From Deltaproteobacteria bacterium (GTDB lineage: Bacteria > SAR324 > XYD2-FULL-50-16), in assembly GCA_018657625.1 (NCBI GenBank), contig JABHWU010000078.1:1-45469 (forward strand): a DNA stretch of 45,469 nt, read 5' to 3'. A program made the position numbers and the translations under genes. The notes below the pieces were generated by a model that did not search any database, was not told where the DNA came from, and saw nothing but the letters and a program-made list of their open reading frames with translations. Every line of letters starts with the position of its first letter. The first letter of the stretch is position 1. This document shows positions 16,719 through 26,307 of the stretch, piece by piece.

Positions 16719-16752
16719 ATGTGCTTGTACCTATCGGTATGCTGAGCATCAC
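16719..16752 (+). repeat. Dispersed repeat family 2, partial copy
   Basis: TACCTATCGGTATGCTGAGC matches the head of the family (see 25262). It lies between the CDF stop and the convergent ABC permease stop. Confidence 0.55.
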
Positions 16753-16756
16753 AACC

Positions 16757-17770
16757 TTATTCCCACCTGAAAAAATAAGCGGATATTGCCAGAAAAATCA
16801 AACTGGACACGGTTAAAGATAGCATTTCCGGATAAACCTGGACTAATGATTGTCCATCAATCGCAATTTTTCTGGTAGCATTCAACAGATGGGTTAGTGG
16901 AAAGATCAATGCTAATTTTTGCACGAAAACATTGGTACCCTCCAGAGAAAACCAGACTCCGGATAAAAACATCATTGGCCAGGTTAAAAAATTAAGTAAC
17001 CCACCTGCCAGTTCCTGGCTGTGAGTTTTACAGGAAACGAGCAATCCCAGTGAAATCATGCAAAAAGATCCGATCATAAATATAATAAACAGATCTAATA
17101 ATGATCCAATAACATATAAATCCAGAAAAATATCTGATCCCAAATAAAGTATTACGGTCGTAATCATAACGATGATCAGCCTGGAAACGACCTGGGCAGC
17201 TAAAAATTGAAAAGCGTTAATCGGAGCAGCCTTCAATCGTCTTAAAATCTGCGCTTTACGATATCGAACAATCACATAGCCCACACCAAATAGACAGCTG
17301 AACATCATATTCATACCCAGAACACCCGGAAAAACCCAATCCACATATCGAATTTCCCTACCTTCCAGTTCTATTTTCTTAAATTGATCACTATTTTCAG
17401 TTCCCCAAAGCATCCTTTCCAAAACATACCCTTTGGGATTAGTATTATTAATCCAGTATTGATTGTTTTCATTGGGTTCTAAAATCATGTCCAATTTATG
17501 TCGATTGACCTTTTCCAGAGCAGAAGCTTTGTCCAATATTGGAATAAACTCAATATAATCTGTGTGAAAGATACTGAGATTGCTCTCTTGTATTTGTTGC
17601 GGAGTCATATTGATTACCCCAACCTTATACAGATCACGGGAAGATTCACTAAATATTAAAGCAAATCCAAAAATAATTAGAAATGGAAATACCAGGTTCC
17701 AGGCTAAGGTTGAACGATCCCTGACAAATTCTATATTACGTGCGCTCAATAAAGCCCAAAATGTTTTCAT
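16757..17770 (-). CDS. ABC-2 type exporter permease
   Basis: This 337-residue membrane subunit starts with a helix after RDRSTLAWNLVFPFLIIFGFALIF. A periplasmic domain of about 130 residues follows, then five helices, including the ABC-2 signature region (LTWPMMFLSGVWFSLEG). The layout is that of DrrB/YhhJ-type permeases. It follows the ATPase gene by two bases and clearly forms one exporter with it. The substrate is unknown; relatives export drugs, lipids or polysaccharide. Confidence 0.88.
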   Translation of the reverse strand: MKTFWALLSARNIEFVRDRSTLAWNLVFPFLIIFGFALIFSESSRDLYKVGVINMTPQQIQESNLSIFHTDYIEFIPILDKASALEKVNRHKLDMILEPNENNQYWINNTNPKGYVLERMLWGTENSDQFKKIELEGREIRYVDWVFPGVLGMNMMFSCLFGVGYVIVRYRKAQILRRLKAAPINAFQFLAAQVVSRLIIVMITTVILYLGSDIFLDLYVIGSLLDLFIIFMIGSFCMISLGLLVSCKTHSQELAGGLLNFLTWPMMFLSGVWFSLEGTNVFVQKLALIFPLTHLLNATRKIAIDGQSLVQVYPEMLSLTVSSLIFLAISAYFFRWE

Positions 17771-17772
17771 AT

Positions 17773-18654
17773 TTATCCCCTTAATTGATCACCGGTTAAT
17801 TCTAAAAACAGATCATCCAGTGTTGGTATTTTAATTTGTAAAGCATCCAGATTGACACCTTCTTTGATCAGATACTTAATCGTTTCATTCACCTGATTGG
17901 TTTGAATTTCAATATGGTGATCAAAGGAATAAACTTGCCAGGGAATATTTGAAATATCAGGTACTGTCTCAGTGGGTAGTATTAGTCGCTGATTTTCAAA
18001 GTGTGACTTTAAGAGATCATTCGGTTTTCCTTCAGCAATGATTTTCCCCTGGTCCATGATTAAGATATCGTCACAAAGAACGGCGGCTTCTTCCATGTAA
18101 TGTGTGGTTAAAATAATGGTTTTATTTTGTTTCTTTATGGACTTGATGAGTTCCCAGAAATTCTGACGAGCCTGTGGGTCAAGACCTGTTGTTGGTTCAT
18201 CTAAAAACAAGAGCTCCGGATCGTTAATCAAGGCTAAAGCCAGGTAAAGTCGTTGTTTTTGTCCTCCCGATAGTTTGCGATTATCCTGTTCCAGAAAGGC
18301 TTCTAAAGCGCACATTTTAACAATATCAGGGAGGGGAATTGTTTTTGGATAAAAGCTTTCAAATAACCTTAGAACCTCTTTTGTTGTCAGGAAATCCTGT
18401 AATTTCGTCGTTTGGAACTGAATGCCGACCTCATTTTTAAACTGCTTCCCCAACGGTTTATTTTTATAAAGAATTTCTCCTGAATCCTGTTTGATAATTC
18501 CTTCCATCATTTCTACGGTAGTGGTTTTTCCCGCCCCATTCGGTCCCAACAATCCAAAACAACTTCCTTTTTTTAGATTAAATGAAATATCATTAACGGC
18601 AATGACTCCCGGATATCGCTTCAATAGATTTTTAACTTTAATAATTATATCCAT
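17773..18654 (-). CDS. ABC transporter ATP-binding protein (DrrA/CcmA type)
   Basis: The 293-residue ATPase has Walker A GPNGAGKTT, signature LSGGQKQR, Walker B LLFLDEPTTGLD and the switch His in LTTHYMEEAAVLCD. After residue 220 it has the short C-terminal regulatory domain of the DrrA group. It powers the ABC-2 permease encoded two bases downstream. It is divergent from the unknown 550-residue gene (129-bp gap). Confidence 0.93.
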   Translation of the reverse strand: MDIIIKVKNLLKRYPGVIAVNDISFNLKKGSCFGLLGPNGAGKTTTVEMMEGIIKQDSGEILYKNKPLGKQFKNEVGIQFQTTKLQDFLTTKEVLRLFESFYPKTIPLPDIVKMCALEAFLEQDNRKLSGGQKQRLYLALALINDPELLFLDEPTTGLDPQARQNFWELIKSIKKQNKTIILTTHYMEEAAVLCDDILIMDQGKIIAEGKPNDLLKSHFENQRLILPTETVPDISNIPWQVYSFDHHIEIQTNQVNETIKYLIKEGVNLDALQIKIPTLDDLFLELTGDQLRG

Positions 18655-18783
18655 AAACCAATATTCCCTGATTGTTGTTTTAGATAAAAATAACTATGAT
18701 TCTATATATAACTTTCAGGATGTCAGATATTTTGAAAAATGAAAATTAAAACTTAAAAATTACAATTAAATATTGATATTGAA

Positions 18784-20436
18784 ATGAAATTAAAACTCAG
18801 AACATGTGTTTCACCCAAAGGATGTTTTGTCTACGGCATTCATAAACCAGCCTATGCTGTTGAAAATCTTAGGGGAAATAGCTATCTGGAAACCTTGGGA
18901 AAGTTTCCGGATGGATCAAAACATACGAATTTATTGAACTTTCCCGAAAGCAATATTGAAGTAGAAAAGGCAGATGTTATCTATGAAATTCCTAATCCTT
19001 TTCCCTTTCGGGGGGCTACATACATCAATTCACACTGGGCTAACCGAAATGTAAATAACATCAATGATATATGCTTACCCCGGATTGAATCGACTTCCTT
19101 TTCTCAATTGTTAAAAAAGGTTTTAGAAAAACAAAAGCTTGAATTAACAGAAGAAACTTTAAGGGCTGCTTTTCAAACGCTGGATCAACCCCTGTTAATC
19201 ACACTGGCTTCAAGATCTACAGATCAGGAGGATCTATCCATTTTGGCTAAATTATCCTGCGATTTTATCTGGGATGAAGCGGATCCGGATAAACCCATCG
19301 GCTTAAAATATCAAAATACTAATCATAAAATCCCCAAAGCCGTGATTCATAATCATCCTGTTTTTGAAACCGTGGTCAATAATCCCGCCTTACCGGAAAT
19401 CTACAAAAAACTGATGGTCCTTAAACCTGGGGCACAGGGGGGAAGTGAAATAGTCGGTGAAATTGGTAAAAAGAATGAGAAAAGCCATGTCTATGAATAT
19501 TTGAGGCGTAATAGTTATATTGCCTGGGGACATTACGCTGCCAATATGGCAGATGATTCAGTACGGTATCAAATTGACGATCTTACGCTGGATGACATCC
19601 AGAATATGCGCTTCTTGTATTATCAGCGGACCTATGTACGGCTGGCTTCAGAATTAGGGTTGGCGCTTCCGGTAAATCAGAAGACCTTGTCGATAGAAGC
19701 ATTGGAATCACTCCGCCTGGAAATATTGGATGCTATAAATAATGACTGTCATTTGAATTTTGATGGTACGATTTGGGGTTGGAATTTTGGATTTGATTTT
19801 GCTCCCAGTCTATATCGCCTCCATGCTTCCCATCAACAAATTCACCAACAATATGCAATGGTACCCAACCAGCTGGAAAGTATTTGCAGCACAGGTGAAC
19901 CTTTTACAGAAGGTATTCCGGTTTATAGTTGTGGTGATTTAGTAACAGAATTTGCCGAAACCTATTATGATCACCATCAGCAACACTTTTTTGATGATTA
20001 CCTACAGGCCATATATTCAAATAAACGGATGGATAATGGTTCCGGAGATAGCTCTCTCGTGATCTTTGAAGATGAGAATGTAATATTGTTTGTCCCCAAA
20101 GCTCAGGTTTCTCAATGGGAGATACAATTGATGACAAAAAAACCAGAAGGAAATATCCTGGAAGCTTCTCAGCAAACTCGATCAGCACTTGACCAGGGGC
20201 TTTTGCTGGCTCAAAAAATTCTGGCCGGTTTAGGGGCCAGGATGGTAACCAGTATCGAATATGCCAAAAGAATAAATGTCAATCATGTCAGGCAACATCT
20301 CATCTATGCTTTGTTGCCAAAATTACCGGAATCACCGGGTGCTTTTAGTGAAGCCCAGTTAAGATGGATCAATGGCCATTATCCGGAAGACTTTGCTGCT
20401 GCTTGTCGGGCGAAATTAAAAAAAATTAATATTTAG
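18784..20436 (+). CDS. Conserved-looking protein of unknown function, possibly with a GalT/HIT-like domain
   Basis: I do not recognise this 550-residue soluble protein. Well-formed motif-like blocks are IPNPFPFRGATYINSHW (about 70-86), KAVIHNHPVFE, PGAQGGSEIVGEIGK, RRNSYIAWGHYAANMADDSVRY, RLHASHQQIHQQYAMVP and SSLVIFEDENVILFVPKAQVSQWEIQLM. The last block resembles the GalT-like HIT fold (a strand ending in VPxA followed by W-E), and HASHQQIHQQ could be a metal or nucleotide site, but this is weak inference. There are no membrane segments and no signal peptide. No clear ribosome site lies before the ATG. The stop TAG shares its AG with the end of MITE copy B. Confidence 0.75.
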   Translation: MKLKLRTCVSPKGCFVYGIHKPAYAVENLRGNSYLETLGKFPDGSKHTNLLNFPESNIEVEKADVIYEIPNPFPFRGATYINSHWANRNVNNINDICLPRIESTSFSQLLKKVLEKQKLELTEETLRAAFQTLDQPLLITLASRSTDQEDLSILAKLSCDFIWDEADPDKPIGLKYQNTNHKIPKAVIHNHPVFETVVNNPALPEIYKKLMVLKPGAQGGSEIVGEIGKKNEKSHVYEYLRRNSYIAWGHYAANMADDSVRYQIDDLTLDDIQNMRFLYYQRTYVRLASELGLALPVNQKTLSIEALESLRLEILDAINNDCHLNFDGTIWGWNFGFDFAPSLYRLHASHQQIHQQYAMVPNQLESICSTGEPFTEGIPVYSCGDLVTEFAETYYDHHQQHFFDDYLQAIYSNKRMDNGSGDSSLVIFEDENVILFVPKAQVSQWEIQLMTKKPEGNILEASQQTRSALDQGLLLAQKILAGLGARMVTSIEYAKRINVNHVRQHLIYALLPKLPESPGAFSEAQLRWINGHYPEDFAAACRAKLKKINI

Positions 20437-20591
20437 TGTTGGAACAAAAAAGCCATTATTGGATATTAAACCGGTAATTAGGGGATCGCTGCGAAGTCTC
20501 ACGATCCTCGTAACTATCAGGTATTTATCTGTTTAAGCCTTTACTAAAAATTGTACATGTCCCCAAATTACCTACTTTTCGTTCAGACACT
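20435..20591 (-). mobile_element. MITE-like element, copy B (inverted)
   Basis: On the minus strand it begins AGTGTCTGAACGAAAAG, continues GGTAATTTGGGGACATGTAC, and has the shared GTTACGAGGATCGTGAGAC block. It ends in AAAAAGTTCC-like sequence at 20435 (plus strand AGTGTTGGAAC). No target duplication is visible, so it is probably older. It begins on the last two bases of the upstream stop codon. Confidence 0.8.
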
Positions 20592-20665
20592 ACTTAAATC
20601 AAAACTAAAAATTATTCGGGAAAAAGTTTCGATTTTTCCTGTTATAGTAAACCGGATCATCATTA

Positions 20666-21340
20666 ATGGAAATTGAACTAATAGGAATTTGTAAAGGCTT
20701 TAAAGCCGGTGATCAAACGCAATCAATTTTATCAGATGTTAACATACAATTTGAATCTGGTAAGTTCACGGCGATCCTGGGGAAAAGTGGCAGTGGTAAA
20801 AGTACCTTGCTGAATATAATATCCGGTATTGATACTCCTGATAGCGGTAAAATTAAACTGAACCAAACAGATCTCACCGACCTATCTGACTATAAACGAA
20901 CGATTTTACGTCGTCATAAAATTGGAATTGTATTTCAGTTTTTTAACCTGATATCTACCTTGACGGTTCTGGAAAACGTAACCTTAATATCTGAACTCAG
21001 CGGGGGACCCAAAAAGCAAACCTATCAAAAAGCTAAAAACCTGTTGGAACAAGTTGGATTAGGAGACAAACTAAATGTTATGCCTGATATCTTGTCCGGA
21101 GGAGAGCAACAAAGGGTTGCAATTGTTAGAGCTCTGGCTCATGAACCGGAATTGATATTAGCCGATGAGCCCACCGGAAACCTGGATAATAAAACCGCTC
21201 TGATGGTAATGAATCAATTCCTAAAACTGATTAAAGAACATAATAAAACACTAATAATGGCAACGCATAGTGAAGAAGCCGCAAAATTAGCTGATCGAAT
21301 CGTTTTTATTAAAAACAATCAATTAGTTGAGGAAAACTAG
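20666..21340 (+). CDS. ABC transporter ATP-binding protein (LolD/MacB/AttE type)
   Basis: The 224-residue ATPase has Walker A GKSGSGKST, FQFFNLISTLTVLENV after the Q-loop, signature LSGGEQQR, Walker B LILADEPTGNLD and switch His in ATHSEEAAKLAD. It belongs to the LolD/MacB group that works with FtsX-type permeases as mechanotransmission machines. It is followed after two bases by the permease and then by an AttH-like gene, an attEFGH-like arrangement. It is first in the operon, about 75 bases past MITE copy B. Confidence 0.92.
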   Translation: MEIELIGICKGFKAGDQTQSILSDVNIQFESGKFTAILGKSGSGKSTLLNIISGIDTPDSGKIKLNQTDLTDLSDYKRTILRRHKIGIVFQFFNLISTLTVLENVTLISELSGGPKKQTYQKAKNLLEQVGLGDKLNVMPDILSGGEQQRVAIVRALAHEPELILADEPTGNLDNKTALMVMNQFLKLIKEHNKTLIMATHSEEAAKLADRIVFIKNNQLVEEN

Positions 21341-21342
21341 TC

Positions 21343-23895
21343 ATGTTTTTGAACACCCGCTTATTTAAAATCAGTTTCCGCTATTTTATCAAGCACCCGT
21401 TTCAAACAACGATGATGGTTCTTGGAATAGCCTTAGGGGTAGCCCTGGTTGTTTCGATCGATATTGCCAATTCCAGTGTCGAGGCCTCTTTTCAAAAATC
21501 AACACAAAGTATCACTGGTAAGGCTACCCATCAGATTATCGGAACATATCAGCCGCTTAATCAGGATATTTATACTACTTTAAAAACGAAACTGGGTTTT
21601 GAAAAAAGTGCACCGGTCATTATCGGGAAAACTGAAATCAAGGAATTAGATAATAAGCCCATGCGGATTCTAGGTGTAGATCCGTTTTCTGAATTTCAAT
21701 TCAGAAATTTCGGTAGCCAGGATCAACCACTGAAAAATATAAAATCAGATAAATTCACTGATTTGATCCTTAAGCCTGCTTCCATAATGATTTCCGAAAA
21801 TCTGGCTCGACAACACAACATCAAACAAAATGGTCAATTAACACTGATTTTCGGAAGTAAAGAAGTTACAATCACTATCGTTGGTTTTATAACATTAGCA
21901 GAAGCCTCTGGAGAAAATGATATTGCAGATGGAATTCTCTATATGGATATCTCTACGGCTCAGGAACTGTTAAATTTTGAAAAAAAATTAAGTTATATTG
22001 ATTTGATTCTTGATAGTGATTCAGCCATTTATCACGAAATAAAACGCTTGCTTCCCAACGGTGTAAAATTGCTTCCCACCGCAAAAAAAAGTTCTGCGAT
22101 CAGAGAAATGTCAAAATCATTTGAATTTAATTTAGCGGCTTTTAGTTTGTTAGCTTTATTAGTAGGGTTGTTTTTAATATATAATACAGTTACTTTTTCG
22201 ATCATTAGTCGAAGACATCAGTTTGGCATCTTACGGGCGTTAGGGGTCACTCGACAGGAAGTTTTTTATATGGTGATCAGTGAATCTCTTTTTTTTGGAA
22301 TTATCGGTACCTTTATTGGTCTTTTATTAGGTATTTTTTTGGGGATTTACACGGTTCGAATGGTTAGTCAAACGGTTTCAGGTTTATATTATTTTTTACC
22401 GGTCAGTTTATTTAATATCTCATGGTTTACATTCGTAAAAGGGATAATGCTGGGGGTGTTGGTTTCTGTTTTATCTTCTTTAGTTCCGGCATTTGAAGCA
22501 AATCAGTCCCAGACCAACGATGCTTTGCTCCATTCAGTTCTTGAAACAAAAATGAATCGCTGGCTGCCATATTTTAGCTATTTTGGACTGTTTTTAAATA
22601 TTATCGGAATTGCGATTTTATGTTACTCCTCTAAAAATGTACCACTTGGTTTTTTAGGAACGGCTTTCATCGTATTTGGGTTTGCTTTCTTTATTCCCCT
22701 GTTAACCTGGATGGCCATGAAAGTTTTTATTCCACTTTTTACGCCGGTTTTGGGTATTACTGCTAAAATGGCCCTCCGAAGTATTTCCCGCTCACTGAGT
22801 CGAACCGGAGTATCAATAGCAGCACTGATGATAGCGATTAGTGTTTATATTGGTGTCGGAATTATGATAAATAGTTTTAAAGGATCATTGAATCAATGGG
22901 TAGATACTCATCTAAAAGGAGACGTTCATATAGCGTCTTCGGAGGATTCAAAAAATTTTCTGCCTATTGACTTTATTAAGGCTGTAAGGGCTTTGCCGAT
23001 GGTGGTCGGGATCAACGAATATCAATTGATTCAATTACAAGCCGGACCTTATATTAATTCCACGCTCTTTATCATAGATAATTCGCAACCGAGTTATCAA
23101 TGGGTTTGGAAAAAGGTAGGTTCTGATAAATTAAGAAATGACTTTACAAGGGATACCGTTTATATTTCAGAATCTTTTGCCTGGAAACATGATATCGAAG
23201 AAAACATAAACAATATAATTTCCCTGGAAACACCTAAGGGGATTCAGAATTTTAAGGTTGGCGGCGTTTTTAGTGATTTTTTTCTAAGGGGTGGTAGAAT
23301 AGTTATGTATCAGAATGTGTTTACAAAATACTGGAATGAATCACGATCAACCAATATTGAAGTGTACCTGAAAAATCCGAAACAGGCCTCAAAATTCATA
23401 AATGCGGTTAAAGCGATTTCAAGTGATAATCCACTTTTAACCACGACGCAATTTGAAATTAGAAAACGCATATTAAAAGCCTTTGATAATACTTTTGCCA
23501 TTACCGTGGCCTTACAAATATTATCTGCGCTAGTGGCTGTCATTGGTATATTGAATACGATTATGGCTTTGATTTATGAACGCTTTAGGGAAATAGGGAT
23601 GCTGCGAGCGAATGGATTAAGTATTAAACAGCTATGGAAAATGCTAATGATCGAATCCGGTTTTATCGGGCTTTTGTCCGGATTAATCGCACTACCCCTC
23701 GGTTTGGTTTTGTCCTGGATCTTAATCGCAGTGATCAACAAACGATCCTTTGGATGGACACTCAATTTCAGTTTGGACATTGAAATATTTATCAATGCCA
23801 TGGTTCTATCTATTTGCGCGGCACTATTTGCTGGGATTTTTCCAGCCTGGAAGGCTTCCCATACCCCAATTATTAATGCAATCAGGACTGAATGA
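21343..23895 (+). CDS. FtsX-type ABC permease (AttF/AttG-like fusion)
   Basis: This 850-residue inner-membrane protein has two FtsX modules in one chain. An N-terminal helix and MacB-like periplasmic domain are followed by a first helix bundle around residues 260-400 (SIISRRHQFGILRALGVTRQEVFYMV). A second helix and periplasmic domain begin near residue 480, and the final bundle contains ALIYERFREIGMLRANGLSIKQLW. In Agrobacterium the equivalent modules are encoded by separate attF and attG. With the ATPase it should drive transfer or release of an envelope substrate; AttH is the likely partner. It overlaps the next gene by four bases. Confidence 0.88.
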   Translation: MFLNTRLFKISFRYFIKHPFQTTMMVLGIALGVALVVSIDIANSSVEASFQKSTQSITGKATHQIIGTYQPLNQDIYTTLKTKLGFEKSAPVIIGKTEIKELDNKPMRILGVDPFSEFQFRNFGSQDQPLKNIKSDKFTDLILKPASIMISENLARQHNIKQNGQLTLIFGSKEVTITIVGFITLAEASGENDIADGILYMDISTAQELLNFEKKLSYIDLILDSDSAIYHEIKRLLPNGVKLLPTAKKSSAIREMSKSFEFNLAAFSLLALLVGLFLIYNTVTFSIISRRHQFGILRALGVTRQEVFYMVISESLFFGIIGTFIGLLLGIFLGIYTVRMVSQTVSGLYYFLPVSLFNISWFTFVKGIMLGVLVSVLSSLVPAFEANQSQTNDALLHSVLETKMNRWLPYFSYFGLFLNIIGIAILCYSSKNVPLGFLGTAFIVFGFAFFIPLLTWMAMKVFIPLFTPVLGITAKMALRSISRSLSRTGVSIAALMIAISVYIGVGIMINSFKGSLNQWVDTHLKGDVHIASSEDSKNFLPIDFIKAVRALPMVVGINEYQLIQLQAGPYINSTLFIIDNSQPSYQWVWKKVGSDKLRNDFTRDTVYISESFAWKHDIEENINNIISLETPKGIQNFKVGGVFSDFFLRGGRIVMYQNVFTKYWNESRSTNIEVYLKNPKQASKFINAVKAISSDNPLLTTTQFEIRKRILKAFDNTFAITVALQILSALVAVIGILNTIMALIYERFREIGMLRANGLSIKQLWKMLMIESGFIGLLSGLIALPLGLVLSWILIAVINKRSFGWTLNFSLDIEIFINAMVLSICAALFAGIFPAWKASHTPIINAIRTE

Positions 23896-25019
23896 AAAAA
23901 TTTGTTAATATTGGTTTCTTTTTAGTAATCATTAGCATTATCGCTTTCTTTTTATTTCGTTATTTGTTTAAACCGGCAGCGGATAATAAAACCATGCGCA
24001 TTCACTCTGTTTTGGGTGCCGATAAAAATGAGGGAAATTATACTAAAGCGATCAAGCCTATTAATTTTCGATTTCCTGACGATGCCGGACCTCATCCTGA
24101 TTTTAAAAGCGAGTGGTGGTATTTTACCGGAAACTTATCAGATGATGCAGGTGCCGAATACGGATATCAATTTACGATATTTAGGCAAAGTATCTTAGAT
24201 AAAAAATTGGATTCATCTTCTGATTGGCGAACCAATCAAGTCTATATGGCTCATATAGCAGTGACCGATGTGGTAAACGATAAGTTTTATTCTTTTAGCA
24301 AAATGACACGGGGTAGTGCAGGATTAGCAGGCGCCAAAATCAAACCATTCCGAGTCTGGATTGAAAACTGGGAAATTACAGGTGAATACAATCATCCAAT
24401 TTTAAAAGCCTCGACCCGGGATTTTACAATTGATATTCAATTGAATTCGCTAAAACCTATTGTACTAAATGGTAATCGGGGATTGAGTCAAAAAAGCCAG
24501 GGGATTGGTAACGCTTCCTATTACTATTCGATTCCCCGTTTCAAAACGAAGGGTGAACTGACGATTAAAAAACGGAAAATAAATGTTTCCGGAGAAAGCT
24601 GGTTAGATCGGGAATGGAGTACCAGCAGTCTGGGCAAAGAAGAAGTTGGTTGGGATTGGTTTTCGATTCAATTAGAGGATAGTCGAGAAGTAATGCTATA
24701 CAAAATCAGAAAAAAAGATGGGCAGGCGAGTACGTTATCGTCAGGGACCTATATTAAAGCAGGTGGTGCATCTGTTCATCTGACAAAAAGTGATTTTACA
24801 TTGGAGGTTTTGGATTATTGGCAAAGTGCTGCTACCAGTATAAAATATCCTTCAAAGTGGCGCATTAAAATTCCAAAATTTCAAATCGATTTAGTGGTGA
24901 CTCCTAAAATCAATAATCAGGAACATCAACTCCAATTTATCTATTGGGAGGGAACTGCCAAAGTTGTTGGTGATAATATTCAAGGCAATGCTTATGTTGA
25001 ACTGGTGGGTTATAAATGA
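23892..25019 (+). CDS. AttH/CrtC-family lipocalin-like envelope protein
   Basis: The 375-residue protein has an N-terminal membrane anchor (MKKFVNIGFFLVIISIIAFF) and then the CrtC/AttH hallmark DFKSEWWYFTGNL, followed by YGYQFTIFRQ and, further on, GESWLDREWSTSSLG and GWDWFSIQLEDSREVMLYKIR. The family (PF07143, COG5621) forms two lipocalin-like barrels. Members are annotated as secreted hydrolases or carotenoid hydratases. In this operon the protein is probably a periplasmic lipid-binding partner of the ABC permease (inferred). The ATGA overlap couples it to the permease, and a terminator follows at 25162. Confidence 0.88.
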   Translation: MKKFVNIGFFLVIISIIAFFLFRYLFKPAADNKTMRIHSVLGADKNEGNYTKAIKPINFRFPDDAGPHPDFKSEWWYFTGNLSDDAGAEYGYQFTIFRQSILDKKLDSSSDWRTNQVYMAHIAVTDVVNDKFYSFSKMTRGSAGLAGAKIKPFRVWIENWEITGEYNHPILKASTRDFTIDIQLNSLKPIVLNGNRGLSQKSQGIGNASYYYSIPRFKTKGELTIKKRKINVSGESWLDREWSTSSLGKEEVGWDWFSIQLEDSREVMLYKIRKKDGQASTLSSGTYIKAGGASVHLTKSDFTLEVLDYWQSAATSIKYPSKWRIKIPKFQIDLVVTPKINNQEHQLQFIYWEGTAKVVGDNIQGNAYVELVGYK

Positions 25020-25161
25020 AAATCCTTCAAGGTTTTAAAAAGCTATTGCAGTGATCAACGGTGTATTTGTTCCAAAATTTCAGTAATTAACCTGCAGTCA
25101 TTTTGAGTTTATCAAACCTGTGCCTGGTTAAATATTTGCAGGAACTTGTCTTAAATCGTAG

Positions 25162-25195
25162 GTCGGATCAAGCGTCAAGCGGATCCGACTTTTTT
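25162..25195 (+). terminator. Rho-independent terminator of the att-like operon
   Basis: GTCGGATC pairs with GATCCGAC across a 12-base loop, and six T follow. It lies 143 bases past the AttH-like stop. Confidence 0.85.
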
Positions 25196-25242
25196 ATCTA
25201 ACATTTCACAGATTTATCTGTTTAAATACTCAAAACGATATC

Positions 25243-25357
25243 CCAATTTTCAATTAAATTACCCCTATCGGTATACTGAGCGAAGTCGAAGTATGGTCTT
25301 TTACCCTTCGTTCTTTGCTCAAAGTATCGCAAATTCAGTGCTCAGGGAACAGCAAAT
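25243..25357 (+). repeat. Dispersed repeat family 2 copy
   Basis: The copy runs from CAATTTTCAATTAAATTACC through CCCTATCGGTATACTGAGCG to TATCGCAAATTCAGTGCTCA, and then GGGAACAGCAAATTT. The copies at 37632 and 41591 share both ends. Confidence 0.75.
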
Positions 25358-25386
25358 TTTGATCAGAGATAGTTTAATACTGCAAA

Positions 25387-25992
25387 CTACCATAAATTGA
25401 TATTGTTATTGGATGATTCAAGGACATCTTGTTCTTTGATAGATTTCTCCAGATAATTTTGCTCAATGGTTTTAATTTGTGTGGTATCAACCCTCTTTAT
25501 TTTTCTGACGAATACGTTATTTGAATTTGTATCGAATCTAATGATGCGACCGAATTCTCCACCTAAATCTGAAGCAACGATGGGTATTTTTTCAGTATTT
25601 AGAAATTCTTTGATAAAGCGAATATTCACATCACCCACATTGAAGAAATTAGAAGTAGGTGCCGAAATATTGAGCACATTCCCGCCACCAAATACTTTAG
25701 CTTTAAAATACCTTTTATTGGCGCCTAATTTAAGCATGTTATTGATGACAAGTTCCATGGCATGAATACCATAACGCCCGGCTTCAGAAACACATATCGG
25801 TGAGTTTTTATTATAATGACGGCTACTCAGTAAAAAATGGTTCATCCCAGAAATTTTATGAATAGGATCCCATAAACAAGCTGAAATGCATGATCCCAGT
25901 AAGGTTGCTATGATTATTTTTTCCCGACTGGCAAAGTATTCACCGGGCTCAATGGTGACCCATTTTACTGTTTTCTTATATTCTGTTCGCAT
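25387..25992 (-). CDS. cheD: CheD chemoreceptor glutamine deamidase
   Basis: The 201-residue enzyme converts Gln to Glu in chemoreceptor signalling helices. The catalytic Cys is in LLGSCISACLWD (C35) and the His in GMNHFLL (H52), with the usual 17-residue spacing. FGGGNVL and GDVNIRFIKEFL are also conserved CheD features. The C-terminal 40 residues are a variable tail. No che or mcp genes lie in the window, so it stands alone here. The strand and surroundings give no operon. Confidence 0.93.
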   Translation of the reverse strand: MRTEYKKTVKWVTIEPGEYFASREKIIIATLLGSCISACLWDPIHKISGMNHFLLSSRHYNKNSPICVSEAGRYGIHAMELVINNMLKLGANKRYFKAKVFGGGNVLNISAPTSNFFNVGDVNIRFIKEFLNTEKIPIVASDLGGEFGRIIRFDTNSNNVFVRKIKRVDTTQIKTIEQNYLEKSIKEQDVLESSNNNINLW

Positions 25993-26307
25993 CAGTTATT
26001 AATATTGATGTCATTGAGTTTAAAATCCATACAGAAACTATTCTCCTAAATCTATTATTGCCATCATTCCGAGTATTCATAAGCTATAAACAATGATTAA
26101 ATATGTCACTAATATAAAGCATTATATCCTTGTTAGGCAAATATATATTATTAAGACTTAAACTATACTTGATTGATTACCATTACAAGAGCGGTTAAAA
26201 AATAATGTTTGGCATCCTTTAATATTTATTGCCGGTTTTTAAATTGATGGTTAATATCTGAAAAAAAATAATAGTATCGTAATAAAAATCATAACAAAGA
26301 GGGACTT
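25993..26307. other. Divergent intergenic region cheD / FAD oxidoreductase
   Basis: This is an AT-rich stretch of 315 bases that should hold both promoters. I found no clear box, repeat or hairpin. The only firm site is AGAGGGA (26298-26304), the ribosome site that sets the TTG start at 26308. Confidence 0.4.

Larger units (their letters stand above)
25020..25386. other. Gene-free stretch after att-like operon
   Basis: This stretch holds the operon terminator (25162-25195) and a copy of dispersed repeat family 2 (25243-25357). There is no coding frame. Confidence 0.7.
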
